Below are positions 1 to 10,803 of a DNA stretch of 30,465 nt, one piece after another (the first letter of the stretch is position 1; each line of letters starts with the position of its first letter). Below the pieces are notes generated by a model. It was not told the origin of the DNA. It saw only the letters and a list, made by a program, of their open reading frames with translations, and made no database searches. This DNA comes from Ichthyophthirius multifiliis (taxonomy: Eukaryota > Ciliophora > Oligohymenophorea > Hymenostomatida), in contig NW_004086229.1 in assembly GCF_000220395.1 (NCBI RefSeq), positions 1-30,465 of the forward strand, read 5' to 3'. A program made the position numbers and the translations under genes.

Positions 1-138
1 AATATATGAAAAATACGTAAAATATATATATAATAAAAAAAATATAAATAAAATAAATATAATATAAAATTAATATATTTATATATAATAAAATGAATAA
101 ATATTATGAATAAAATATATATAATAGTATATTATAAT

Positions 139-179
<41 letters not shown>

Positions 180-406
180 GTATTTATATATACATTTATA
201 CTATTATATATCTATACTTTTATAAATTTATTCATTTATACATTTATTCATTTATATATTTTACATTTATACATTTTACATTTATATATTTATACATTTA
301 TGCATTTATACATTTATAGATTTATACATTTATACATTTATATTTATATATATCTTAATATATTTTAAATTTATATTTTTTTTTATAATGATATTAATAA
401 TTATAC
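1..406. repeat. AT-only low-complexity DNA with degenerate TATACATTTATA-type repeats
   Basis: Pure A/T microsatellite at about 149-180 is followed by irregular tandem copies of a unit close to tatacatttata from about 190 to 340. The stretch has no convincing coding signal on either strand. A ciliate-code frame of the flanking minus-strand gene stays open as far as 232, but its content is only translated repeat. It is probably the start of an intron of the SNF5-like gene, whose donor GTATAA lies at 406 on the minus strand, or 3' flanking DNA. Confidence 0.6.
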
Positions 407-1620
407 CTATTATTGTCACACATAATATCCCATTCTATTGTTTCTTTGTGTATTATTTAATTATTTTTATTTCTAATAATTATATTTATATTTATAATAT
501 ATTCTTTTTAATTATTTATCATATCTGAGCAGTTAAATTATACTAGACTTTTCGAACTTTCAAGAATTATTCTTCTTTCATATAGTTATTCTATTATTTG
601 GTCATATACAGATAATTATAATTCTTATATTTTATCTTTAGTAATATTTTATATATCATTTTAAATCAAAATATCCCTTATATAATGATATGCATGCTAT
701 AAAATAAATTTTTGATCTGTGAAATTAATGTCCCAAACTATTTTATCTTAAAATATTTACTAGTTTTCCCTATACTTATTAACATTTAAATCCAATTCTA
801 TATTTAAATTAACTAATTATTCAAATTTTCGCCTGTATTATTTATCTAATTCTTACCATTGTAAAACTCACCAGGAGGGGTTGGAAATAAAACATATGTT
901 TTCCTTTATAAAGTAGTAAAATCGTCTACTTTTTCCCTTTTAGCATCTTCTTTTAATTTACTTTTAGTATATCTATTTACTATATTAAGGAAATCTTCAA
1001 ATGTAATATTTTACTAATATACAAATAAAAACATTATTTATATTTATATATTATATATATTATTTTTATTTAAATATATGTTTATGTATATTTGTTTATT
1101 TTTATATATATTTAATATTTTTATGTTATTTATTACTAATTTTTTATATATCCATTTTTAACATTTTTCTAAAATTCTTTATATATCTTATTGGTTTTCT
1201 AGTTTTTTTCTAAACCATAATTTCAATGTATTTTTATCCTCTTTTAGCTTATATAATTTATATATAATTATAAGTATTTTATTATTTTTTTAATTTTTTT
1301 GTTTTTTATAAAACTTCTTTAGATATATCAGATAATTTCAATTTTAATGTTTTTAAAGTTTTTTCTGCCATTTTTCGTATGCACTTTATTCTTTTTTTCT
1401 CGTTTTTTGACTAGTTTTAGATATTATTCGATTCGAAGTAAATATTTTCGAGCTTGTTTATAGCTTCTTGAAGTATAAGTTCTAAGTTTTGGTTGTTTTC
1501 GTCTGTTTTATTAAGTTTTTTTAATTATTTTCTGATATCGAAAGTCCATTGAATATCACAATTAGACTAAATTTCGTAAGTAAAACAATTATTTTTTTAT
1601 TCTTCTAATTCAATTTCCAT
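407..1620 (-). CDS. SNF5/SMARCB1-like SWI/SNF chromatin-remodelling subunit, 3' part missing
   Basis: In the ciliate code (TAA/TAG = Gln) the start is ATG at 1620 (MEIELEEQKNN). The first exon runs to about 1137, followed by an intron with donor GTAATA at 1136 and acceptor near 995 or 1010. The C-terminal half shows two copies of the SNF5 repeat. The first reads NLNIELDLN then KIVWDINFTDQKF then HAYHYIRD, followed by an amphipathic stretch with YDQIIEQLYERR. The second begins EYIININI and reaches TIEWDIMCDNN, where a GTATAA donor at 406 interrupts it. Paired 'x-W-D/N-I/L-N' repeats are the signature of SNF5/INI1/SMARCB1, a core subunit of nuclear SWI/SNF and RSC remodellers. The N-terminal 160 residues are basic and not recognised. 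Between 871 and 846 the frame changes: either a 26-nt GT..AG intron or a one-base error. The last exon(s) are not visible and may lie beyond the window start. Confidence 0.62.
846..871 (-). other. Candidate 26-nt mini-intron in the SNF5-like gene
   Basis: On the minus strand the segment starts GTGAGTTTTAC and ends GAATTAG. Upstream the reading frame is VLFPTPP; downstream the conserved SNF5 frame is KQYRRKFEQLV. Removing these 26 nt joins the two in frame through an Asp codon. Without removal the downstream frame hits a TGA. Other introns in the window are at least 37 nt, so a single-base error is the alternative. Confidence 0.4.
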
Positions 1621-1808
1621 TTTATTTTATTTTTTTAAAAAATAAAGATTTTAATATTTAATATATATGTTTTAACATATAATAATATAAAAAATATGAT
1701 TATTTTAATTAATTTATATAAAAATATGTATTTTAATTTTAATCAAAATATAAAATAAATTATTTGAAAATATTATTAATATCTATTTTTTAAATATTTT
1801 TAAAATAA

Positions 1809-1900
1809 TCATTATTAAATTTTTTCTACGTAAAAATTTTTAGGTTTAATATTTTATTCTTAAAGTTCATTTCTAATATTTTATTATTTTTTTTTATTTT

Positions 1901-1956
<56 letters not shown>

Positions 1957-3878
1957 TATTATTGTATTTATTGTTATTGTTATTGTTATTGTTATTGTTA
2001 TTGTTATTGTTATTGTTATTGTTATTGTTATTGTTATTGTTATTGTTATTGTTATTGTTATTGTTATTGTTATTGTTATTGTTATTGTTATTGTTATTGT
2101 TATTATTACTATTATTGTTATTAATATTTTTTTTGTTATTATTCTTATTATTTATACTATTATTATTATTATTATTGTTACTATTATTATTATTATTGTT
2201 ACTTTTATTTTTATGTCTATTCTTATTATTATTTTTATTATTTTTACTATTGTTATTATTTTTACTATTATTAATGATATTATTTTGGTTGTTATTATTA
2301 TTTTTATTATTTGTAATTTTACAGTTATTATTGTTGTTATTATTGTTATTTTAATAATTATTATTCTTCTTATTCACTTTCATTGTCATTTCTTTTATAA
2401 TTAGATTTCTATTCATTTTTTATATTATTTTAGAATTTATTCATTATTTTATTTTATTCTTTTTTATTTTTTATATTTTCCCCATAATTTCTTTTATATT
2501 TTTAATTTTCAACTTATTTTTAATCGTATTAGATTTATTTAGAATTTTATTAATATTATTATTTATCAACTATATGTTATTATTATTAATTTTTTTAATA
2601 ATATTCTTATTATGAATTATTATCTTTATTCTAATTATTTCTTTCATTAATATTATTCTATTAATATCTAATTTAATTTCCTCTTTCATTATCTTAATTC
2701 TGTCCTTTATTGTAATTACTTCTTTCATTATATTAATTTATACTTTAATTTCCTTTTTCTTTTTATTAATAATTATATTCTTTATCTTTTAATTACATAT
2801 AATTATTTGTATCATCGTATTAACTTTTTTATTAATAATTGTTTTTCTCATTTTGATTATAATTTCTTTAGTTTTAATTATATTAAGTTCCTTCATATTC
2901 ATTATAAATTTCATCATTTTAAATATAATATTTTTAATTTTATATATTTTTATCATTTATATTAAATTATTATTATTAAATTCTTTCATATTATTATTCC
3001 TTTTAATTTCTTACATTTTATTACTATTATTAGTACTAATTTCTTTCTTTTTATTAACTCTTCTCGTTTTAATGTTTTTCATATTAAAAACTATTTTCAT
3101 TATAATTTTTATCATTCTATTTGTACTTTTAATTCTAATAATTATTTAAGTTCTTTTCATTTTAATAATGATTTTATTAATATTTTTCACTATTAGTATA
3201 ATTTTCGTTTAAATCGTTATTATTTCTTTCTTAGTCTTGATAACATATATGAGATTATTTACAACCTCCTCTATTTTTTTTAAATTATCTGTTTTAATTC
3301 CAGTTCTAATCTTCTCCTTAATAATATTATTAATTCTAATCAAATACATGCTTTATTTCTCTTACTTAATCTAAAGGAACCGGTTCTTAATATCCATAAT
3401 GTTTTTTATCTAATTACTAAGTAGTAAGAACAATATAGAAAAGTATCAAAAGTTTCTATTAATTATTATTTTATTAAGTACTTTTTTCAGATTTCACATA
3501 ATTTAATTATTTTAAATCAACTACCCTTCTTTTTAAAATTTCAGCTAATAATACAGCTTTTTTAATAGTATTACCGGCTGAAATAATCTATATTTCATTT
3601 AGGGGAGATTCATATAGAATTTTTAAACAATAAGTATATACTTTAGATACTTAAGTAGATGTGGCAATTTTTATAGTTATTTGTTTTTTTTATTATTATA
3701 AGTTATTTCTATTTTAAGAATAGGTTTCGGTAATTTTTTAATAATCTTAATTTTAATAATGCCTATAATTATAATTTTAGTTATTTTGACGAATATCGCT
3801 TCGGGATTAATACTAGTATTATAAGTAGTGTTATTATTTATATTGTTATTATTAGTATTAAAATTATTATTTATTCAT
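1809..3878 (-). CDS. Alba-domain DNA/RNA-binding protein with a Gln/Asn-rich tail and long polyglutamine
   Basis: Single open frame of 689 residues from ATG at 3878 to TGA at 1811-1809, with no intron needed. Residues about 66-130 form an Alba fold: ITIKIATSTQVSKVYTYC, then EIQIISAGNTIKKAVLLAEI, then LKRRVVDL. The G-x-x-I-x-K-A-V-x-x-A-E-x-x-K-R-R core is diagnostic of Alba/Rpp20-Rpp25 family proteins, which bind nucleic acid or RNase P/MRP RNA. A short GRGG-like segment (KNRGGC) lies near residue 225. The remainder is low complexity, rich in Gln, Asn, Lys, Glu and Tyr, ending with 52 consecutive Gln (2123-1968), one Ile and 18 more Gln, then a short tail closing with NFYVEKIQQ. Alba proteins with such tails in protists commonly act on mRNA; cytoplasmic RNP or condensate behaviour is inference. 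Upstream at about 3879-4200 is AT-only DNA. The function of the tail is unknown. Confidence 0.85.
1968..2123 (-). repeat. Polyglutamine run encoded by alternating CAA and TAA codons
   Basis: The plus strand shows (ttgtta)n, a hexamer microsatellite. Read on the minus strand in frame it is CAA-TAA repeated, 52 Gln codons without interruption. After one ATA codon the run continues as 18 mostly TAA codons (1964-1911). The Leu-rich plus-strand frame over the same DNA is an artefact of this repeat. Replication slippage in six-base steps would alter Gln number without changing frame. Confidence 0.9.
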
Positions 3879-4119
3879 TTTTATATTATTTTATATATTT
3901 TTTTTTTAAAAGAATTAAAAAAGATTTATTTTTTTTAAATGTTTTTTTTTTTTTGTGTTTATAATTTTTATAAATTATTATTTAAAAATTATTTTTTCTT
4001 CTAGATTATAAAAAAATAAATAAATTATAATATTTTATTTATAAATAAAGTAAAAAAATATTACTTAAATTAATTATTTTAATTTATTTTAATATACACA
4101 AATATATAAAAAACATATA

Positions 4120-4164
<45 letters not shown>

Positions 4165-4220
4165 TTATATATATATATATATATTTATTTTAAGACTATA
4201 GAAAAAAAAATCTATATAAA
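3879..4220. other. Intergenic AT DNA between divergent Alba-like and 111-residue genes
   Basis: Contains only A/T-rich sequence, including an (AT)n run at about 4119-4185. It must hold the promoters of both divergent genes, but no recognisable motif can be picked out against the base composition. Confidence 0.6.
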
Positions 4221-4647
4221 ATGGGAAGTGTTTTATTTAGAAATAGATATTGGTGGTATAGATCACTTTATGATGAATATATAGCCAGAGAAGCAAAATT
4301 ATCATTAGTAAAAATTAAAAAAATATAAGTATATAAAAATATCATAATTATAATAATTAAAAAAGGGTATTGCATCATTTATATGGTTACCTCATTATTA
4401 GTATTAATAAATTATTAAAAAAAATTTAATATAATATTTTAAATTATTTTAGTTGGGGAGTACATATTAATAGAATGTGTGAAGTTAGTTTTGCACATAG
4501 AAATTATACTCACGAATGGGGTCCACGTAGAATAAGATTAACACATTCAATGATGTTCGAATAATTTGAATAAATACTTGAAAATTGGCAAGATTTAGAA
4601 GATGAATATAGTGCAAGAGGTATTATATAAATATTTATATTTATAAA

Positions 4648-4720
<73 letters not shown>

Positions 4721-4752
4721 TTATAGGAAGTAATATGTTAAAATAATAATGA
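4221..4752 (+). CDS. Unknown 111-residue protein, aromatic-rich, four exons
   Basis: Exons 4221-4328, 4366-4400, 4453-4619 and 4727-4752 join with compatible phases across GT..AG introns of 37, 52 and 107 nt, ending at TGA 4750-4752. The protein opens MGSVLFRNRYWWYRSLYDEY, then has FIWLPHYYWGVHINRMCEV, then FAHRNYTHEWGPRRIRLTH, then an acidic ILENWQDLEDEYSARG and a short Gln tail. It is unusually rich in Trp, Tyr, His and Arg and has no transmembrane segment or signal peptide that I can see. I do not recognise the family. The compact size and basic aromatic N-terminus would fit a small subunit of a mitochondrial or RNP complex, but that is a guess. The base composition of the exons is clearly less AT-rich than the introns, supporting a real gene. 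It converges on the PP2C gene with 125 nt between stops. Confidence 0.75.
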
Positions 4753-4877
4753 TTAGAAGATTATTAAATTTTTTATTTTAGTTTAAAATTATTTTATTAT
4801 TAAAAAACAAAATTTAAAAACAAAAAATAAATATTTTTAGTTAATATTAAATAAATACTTAATAAAAATATAATAAT

Positions 4878-5856
4878 TCATAATTTTTTTTTTATGTTTA
4901 AAATATAATTTAATTTTTCTATAAAGTCCATTTACTTATATGATTTTTAATTACTTTTCTTAATTTATTTATTTTCCATGAAATATGAACTATTTATTTT
5001 ATAATACTCAAAATCATTTTATAAAGTTTTATGTTCTTTTCTTTCATTTTCTTGTTTTTTAAAGTTATCAAAAGCAATCAATAATACAGTCAAATTATCA
5101 TAGGATTTTCTATTTAAAGCTTCTTTTATTACACTTTTTACTATAAAAACGACTTATTTATGCATATTATATTCATTTATTTCTAAATATTTATTCCAAG
5201 CCACTTATATAACCTCTTTACTGCTCATTTTGTCATAAATCCCATCACTTGCTAAGACAATAAAATCAAAATCATCCTAAATTTTTAAACATTTTATTTC
5301 CGGTTCGCAAATAATTACATAAGGATTACCCCCGAAAGCTTCGAATTTAGCCTCAATATCTCCAAAAGTTCTAGATACAGAAAACCTACCTGGAACAACC
5401 CTATAGGGGCCAAGAATAATATTCTATTATTTCTATTATTATGATCTATTATATATTTTTCTCAATAAAAAAAAAGAATAAATTTACTTTAATAATATAT
5501 TCTACCTCCAGCTTATAAAATCCGGTTTTTTTCATATTCTTAATCCGGTTTATGATCTTTTAATAAAGAACTAACTTTCTATCCAAATTTTACACTTAAA
5601 ACAGGCCTTGAATCTCCCACATTAGCAACATAGATAATTTCGCCAACAATTAAAAGAACTAATGCACATGAGCCACTTCTATCAATTTAGTTTGCATTAT
5701 TTAAATCTAATTATGAAAATGCTTATTCACATTAATCGAAACCTTATATTAAAGCATCTATAGGATTTTAAGGAAAAGAAGATTATTGAATTACCTTATA
5801 ATATATATATATATAAATTTATATATATAATATGAATATATATAAATATATATATT

Positions 5857-5891
<35 letters not shown>

Positions 5892-6895
5892 GAATTATTT
5901 ATTTGTATGTCTATTTAAATATTTTTATTTTTATATATATTTTTTTTTACATATTAATGTAAATTATATTTTAAAAAATCAGCATAATTAACTCCATTGT
6001 GACCGTTATATACACAGAAAAATGAACATTTTGGTTATTATTTTATTTTTACAAGATTATGGTTTATTTATATTTAAGATTATAGAAACACGGTCATCGT
6101 TATATTTTTTTATTTATCCTTAGATTGTATTTACAGCATACTTTTTTTTTAGATAAAATTATATATATTTATATATTTATATATTTATATATTTATATAT
6201 TTTATATATATTTATATAATATATATATTTTATATATTTTTATTTATGTATATATTTTTTTTTTACAGTTTATATAAAGCTATTTGTTTTAAATGATTAC
6301 TTAGATAATTAATTATTTTCTAGATTTTCATTTTTATATGTTGAATACTTTTATTATTCATTTACAACATAATTATTTTTTTATATTTTTCTTGTATATA
6401 TTAATTTTCACTATGTAATATTTAGTTTTTATTGTTTTTTTCAATACAAATATATCTTTGTTAATATTAAAAGTTTATTTTTATTTAAAGTTTTTTCGTT
6501 TTTTTTCTTCTTCTTATTTTTTATTAAAAATATATATATTTTCTTCTTTTTTTTTTTTTGTGTTTTTAGATGAATTATTTATGTTTATATTTCCGGTTTT
6601 TTCTTCTGTTTTTTATTTTATATTTCCTTTTTTTTATTTGCATTATATTTTTATAATATTCTATGTTTTCTTAATTTTTTATATTAAAACTATTATTAAT
6701 TTCTATTTTTTATTTATTATAATAATAAGTAATTTATTGTCGTTATATACTATTTTAAGTTTTTGATTTTGAATATTCTTTGTGTTTTTAAGATATTGAA
6801 TTATTCGAAATCGGAGATTGGGATATATATTTGTTTGTGTTTTTTAAAGATTATTTATCTAATATATTTGAAAAATTATTTCGGTTTCTTAACAT
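4878..6895 (-). pseudogene. PP2C-family Ser/Thr protein phosphatase, catalytic motif altered and frame disrupted
   Basis: Start ATG at 6895 (MLRNRNNFSNILDKQ) opens a Ser/Asn/Lys-rich N-terminal extension of about 190 residues. The phosphatase domain follows in exons near 6335-6267, 6140-5951, 5794-5488 and 5445-4878, ending at TGA 4880-4878. PP2C motifs seen in order: YNDDRVSIILN, CSFFCVYNGHNG, SGSCALVLLI, VANVGDSRPV, LLKDHKPDQEYE, AGGRIY, GPYRVVPG, SVSRTFGDIEAK, FIVLASDGIYD and SYDNLTVLLI. The usual D-G-H-G-G is N-G-H-N-G, losing the Asp that coordinates the catalytic metals. The frame shifts near 6331-6335 (a run of five A), near 6040-6050, and the exon phases do not match across the intron near 5487-5424. 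Other metal-site motifs (GD, SDG, DN) are kept. It is either a decaying gene, a pseudophosphatase, or an active gene with assembly errors. Intact family members dephosphorylate cytosolic or nuclear phosphoproteins. Confidence 0.72.
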
Positions 6896-7513
6896 TTTTT
6901 TTTTTTTTTTTAATTAAATAATAACAGTAATTTTTTTTTATTTAAATTTAAATGATTATATATAAAAATCATTAATAATAATTATAAAAAATATTATTAT
7001 ATTTAAGTATTATAAATAGATGATTTATATTAATATTAATAAATATAATTATATTTAATTATTATAAATAATTAATTGATTCTTTTATTATTTTTTTTGT
7101 TTTTGTAATACAAAAATAAAAATATTGTTTTTTTTTTTTTTTTTTTTTTTTTTTCCGAAAAATATTTTAAAGAAAATAAATACTTAGAAAAAAAGAAGAA
7201 TTATTTCATATATAAAATTTTTATATATATAAAATAAATTTAGGAAGAATAAAAAAAAATAAGATAAAAATAAAAATATAATAAATTAATTTTTATATTT
7301 TTCTAAAAAAAAAAAAAAAAAAAAACCCAAAAAAAAAAAATTTAATTTTTTTAATATTTTAATGGTAAAAAAAAAAAATATGTTTTTTACACGTGTTATA
7401 TAAATATATAATAAAAAATTATATATCAATTTCCTTTAAAATAAAAAAAAATTAAAAAAAAAAAAAAAAAAAAAAGTAATACAAAACTAAAAATATAAAA
7501 AAATTAAAAAAAT
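6896..7513. other. Intergenic AT DNA with long A and T homopolymers
   Basis: Between divergent PP2C and DnaJ starts. Contains T-runs at about 6893-6911 and 7129-7154 and A-runs at about 7305-7325 and 7455-7475. There is no coding or RNA signal. Confidence 0.6.
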
Positions 7514-9070
7514 ATGAAAAAAATCATACATATAATCTTATTTATATTATTAATTTTAATCGATATCTCCATTTGTGGAACTGACTACTATCGAGTTTTG
7601 GGTTTACCCCGAAACGCCAATGAATAATAAATAAAAAAGGCATTTAAAAAGTTATCTTTGAAATACCATCCTGATAAAAATAAAGGCAATCCAAAAGCTG
7701 CCGAAGCCCAATTTCAAAAGATTGTTGAAGCCTACGAAGTATTAAAAGATCCTGAATAAAAAAGGATATATGATTAATATGGGGAAGAAGGTTTAAAATA
7801 ACATGGTTAATAATAACAAAGTAGGAATTAAGGAGCTGGTTTTGACGATATTTTCAGTTAATTTTTCGGAAGAGGTGGTGGTGGTGGTGGAGGTGGATTT
7901 TAGTTTAATTTCGGAGGCGGAGGAGGTGGTGGATTTTAGTAATAATAATAAGGAGGAAGTAATATTTTCGATAAATCTGATGTATATGAACTTGATATGG
8001 GTGGCTTATCGAAATTCTTAAGACGATAAGAAGTTTGGGTGATTTTATTTTATAAATCTAACCAAAAATAATCCGTTGAATTATAAGATTCATATAAAGA
8101 ATTAGCCTCTAAATTTTACGGAATACTAAAAATAGCCTCAATAGACTGTATTGAAGAAGATACTTTATGTGAGGATGAATTTTAGGTCTTCGAATCACCA
8201 AAAATTAAGGTTTTTGCGGCCAATATAAGATCCGAAGGGCATGATTATAAAGGGAATATGAAAGATATTTAAAAATTGGCTAATTTTGCAGTTTCTTTTA
8301 TGGAAAGTTATGTCAGGAATGTTAGAGAATCGAATTATTAGGAATTTATTAATGAAAGTTAGGATAAGAATATAATTTTACTTTTCACATCTAAAAAATC
8401 AACTCCGCCTTTATTTAGGGCTCTTTCAAAAGAAATGAATGGGAAATTGGTTTTTGGAGAAATTAGATAAAGTGAATCAAGTTTAGTAAATAAATTCAAA
8501 GTTGTTAGTTTTCCGACTATTTTAGCTCTTACTGATAATGATAATTATATAGGAGTCAAATACGAAGGGGCATATAAGAAAGATTTCATTAAAAAATTCT
8601 TAAGGGAATATGCTTATACGACTAAAAGTGCTAATAAAAGTGCACAAAAACCTTCTGAAGTTAAACTTTTGACTCCCAATATATTAACTTCATAGACTAA
8701 TTGTGGTAATAATGATACTTCGATGTGTTTAATTGGTATTTATGATGAAAGTAATGAATAAATATGTAAAAAATTACTTGAATAATTAGCTGAAAATTAC
8801 ATAGGGTCAAAATTGAAGTTTTTTTATATAGATATAAAAAATATTGAACTCGATAATATTTATGAAAGTGAAGATGACGACAACAAATAAACTCCAATGT
8901 TAATTATTGTTAAAGGAAAAAGAAATAAAATTACGAAATATAATTAAACTTTTAATATTGAGAATTTAAAAATTTTCGTAGATGATATTTTGGGAGGAGG
9001 AGGTAGTTTCAAAAATATGCACGAGTAGTTAAATGGAAATGTTTTCTAAAGTAAAAAAGATGATTTGTGA
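7514..9070 (+). CDS. ER-type DnaJ (Hsp40) protein with tandem thioredoxin-like domains
   Basis: Intronless, 518 residues, ATG at 7514 to TGA 9068-9070. Residues 1-21 are a hydrophobic signal peptide ([13 protein letters not shown]). The J domain at about 23-90 carries TDYYRVLGL, the HPD tripeptide at 52-54 and [19 protein letters not shown] Gly/Phe/Gln-rich linker (112-147) has eight and seven Gly in two runs. From about residue 165 a thioredoxin-like domain (VWVILFYKS to FAANI) lacks a CxxC pair. A second, at about 270-385, has the cis-Pro context [11 protein letters not shown] third weaker one may follow ([10 protein letters not shown] to KFFYIDI). The chain ends SKKDDL, close to the KDEL retrieval signal. 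It should recruit and stimulate the ER Hsp70 (BiP) and hold clients through non-redox thioredoxin folds, as DNAJC10/DNAJC16-type proteins do. Specific orthology is not clear. It converges on the syntaxin gene 257 nt downstream. Confidence 0.88.
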
Positions 9071-9166
9071 AAGGGAGAAATATATATATTAAAATTATCT
9101 TTGTTTTTAATTTAATAAAAATAATATAAAAAAAATAGAATATTTTTGATTATTTTTAATTTTAAT

Positions 9167-9238
9167 CATTTTTATAAAAGTTAAAAATTTCATTTTTATA
9201 AAAGTTAAAAATTTCATTATTATAAAAGTTAATAATTA
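9167..9238. repeat. Three tandem copies of a 24-bp unit
   Basis: Unit catttttataaaagttaaaa plus attt begins at 9167, 9191 and 9215; the first two copies are identical and the third has diverged. It lies between the convergent stops of the DnaJ and syntaxin genes. It is non-coding and probably a simple local duplication. Confidence 0.75.
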
Positions 9239-9327
9239 AAAGTTTAATAAAAATAATTTATTTTATCTAAATAAAAACATATATACTAATTAGAAAATAT
9301 ATTTGAGATTTTTACAAAAAAAGAAAA

Positions 9328-10803
9328 TCAAATAGAATATTTCATAGCTAGAGCAAAACAAAAAAATATTATTAAAAAAATAAGAAGATTTATGCACTTT
9401 CTTGCCATAGGACTTTCTTAATATTCTAAAGCCTTAATATATAAATATAAAAATATAATATATATATAATATATAAATATAAATATAAATATAAATATAA
9501 ATATAAATAATTTTAACTATAAATATTTATATATAACCCTTTTTAATTGTTTATTGGATATTTAAACATTTTATTTTATATCTGTTATGTTAACATCTAT
9601 TCTATCTAATAAAGATCCTTATTCAATAACTAAATTCCCAAGTTATTAAAATATAGAAGAAAGTTCATTTATTGTTTCTACTAATTTATTTATTTCTTCA
9701 TTTCTAAAAAAATAAAATAATAATAATTGATTTTTAAATAAAGTATTATATAACCTTTCTTAAGCAATTTTTTCCCACATATCGTCTTATTAATCTTAAC
9801 ATTAATTATTTTCGTCATATAAAGCTGTAGGATCTTACATATGTAAATTTCCATCTTTTCCCACATTTTCGTATTTTTTTAATTAATTATAAAGAGATTT
9901 TTATTATCTTCTTAAATCTACTGTATGATCTTATATTTATTAAGCTAATGATCTTTTTATATTATTTCTTACTTTTTTTTTTATAAAATAATATTATTAA
10001 TCAATTTTTATTTTTTATGACTAACTTTTTTTGCTCATTTAATTATTGTCATATGAAGAAATTTAATCCATTTTTTTTAAGTTATTTTAACATTCATTTA
10101 ATTTCTATTTATTTATATAATTTATATTTATTGTTTTTTTTTTATATATACTTTTGCAGCTTATTTAGCTAAATTATTTATTTTTTAATCATTTTCATTA
10201 TTATTATTAAATTATTATGTAATTCTTATTTTACTTAATGCCTATATTTCTTTTTCTTTTTATATTTAACTAATTATTTCTATATAAATATTTTTTTTTT
10301 TTTACTTATTTATGTAATTTCATTCATTAAATTTATTGTATCATTATGTATTGTAACCCACTCCGGGAGTTATTCATATTCTTATTAATTTTATTAAAAA
10401 TTGATTTCTATGGCTATTTATTCAGCTTATTTTAGTAATTATTTTTTAATGGTATCTTTTTTGTTTGTTTTTTATAATATATATTTTTTTATTTTTTTAT
10501 ATAAAATGCATTTTTTTTTTATAAAAAAATTAAATAAAAGTAATATTTTAATCTTATATAAATTTATTAAAAACATAATATGATTTTGTTTAACTTCCAT
10601 TAGAATTAGAAATTGATTCATTATCTGAAATCGAGTGATTTTTTTTTTTAAATCTAAATAAATAAACGAATAATTAATTGTGTTTTTTTTAGAAAAATAA
10701 AAATAGAAAATTACCTGTCTTTTTTAGATTTTATTTTATCTTTTGCTAATTTATATACTTCGGTTTTGTTTTACCAATAACCTAATGGGCGTGTATTTAA
10801 CAT
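9328..10803 (-). CDS. Syntaxin-16/TLG2-like Qa-SNARE, tail-anchored
   Basis: ATG at 10803 (MLNTRPLGYWQNKTEVYK). Introns seen at 10714-10654, an unclear one near 10575-10425, one near 10150-10100, 9754-9704 and 9537-9433. The stop TGA is 9330-9328. Exon 3 contains QLPEWVTIHNDTINLMNEI, resembling the PEW-V segment before the Habc helices of syntaxin 16. The SNARE motif is EEINKLVETINELSSIFQQL then GNLVIEQGSLLDRIDVNI, with the ionic zero-layer Gln in V-I-E-Q-G. It continues with SNKQLKRALEYQES, matching the KQL..AE.YQ stretch of STX16. The last exon encodes a C-terminal anchor (INLLIFLIIFFCFALAM) and only four more residues. Such Qa-SNAREs sit on the trans-Golgi network and early endosome and drive fusion of endosome-to-Golgi carriers with Qb, Qc and R partners. 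The family call is strong; exact start of exon 3 is uncertain. Confidence 0.85.

Noticed and set aside
168-368. Plus-strand Tyr/Ile/Phe/Leu frame of 66 residues
   Set aside because: It is a translated AT microsatellite with no compositional shift, start context or conserved motif.
1610-1811. Extension of the Alba-like gene beyond 1809
   Set aside because: An initial miscount suggested an open frame to 1610; recounting places a clean TGA at 1811-1809 after NFYVEKIQQ.
1962-2354. Plus-strand poly-Leu open frame of 130 residues
   Set aside because: It is the antisense image of the CAA/TAA polyglutamine tract in the Alba-like gene.
2853-3149. Plus-strand Ile/Leu/Phe frame resembling a membrane protein
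   Set aside because: It lies antisense to the Asn/Gln/Lys tail of the Alba-like gene; AT-rich complement always looks hydrophobic.
6458-6766. Plus-strand 102-residue hydrophobic frame
   Set aside because: It is antisense to the Lys/Asn-rich N-terminal extension of the PP2C gene.
7803-8021. Plus-strand 72-residue frame
   Set aside because: Out-of-frame reading of the Gly-rich part of the DnaJ gene.
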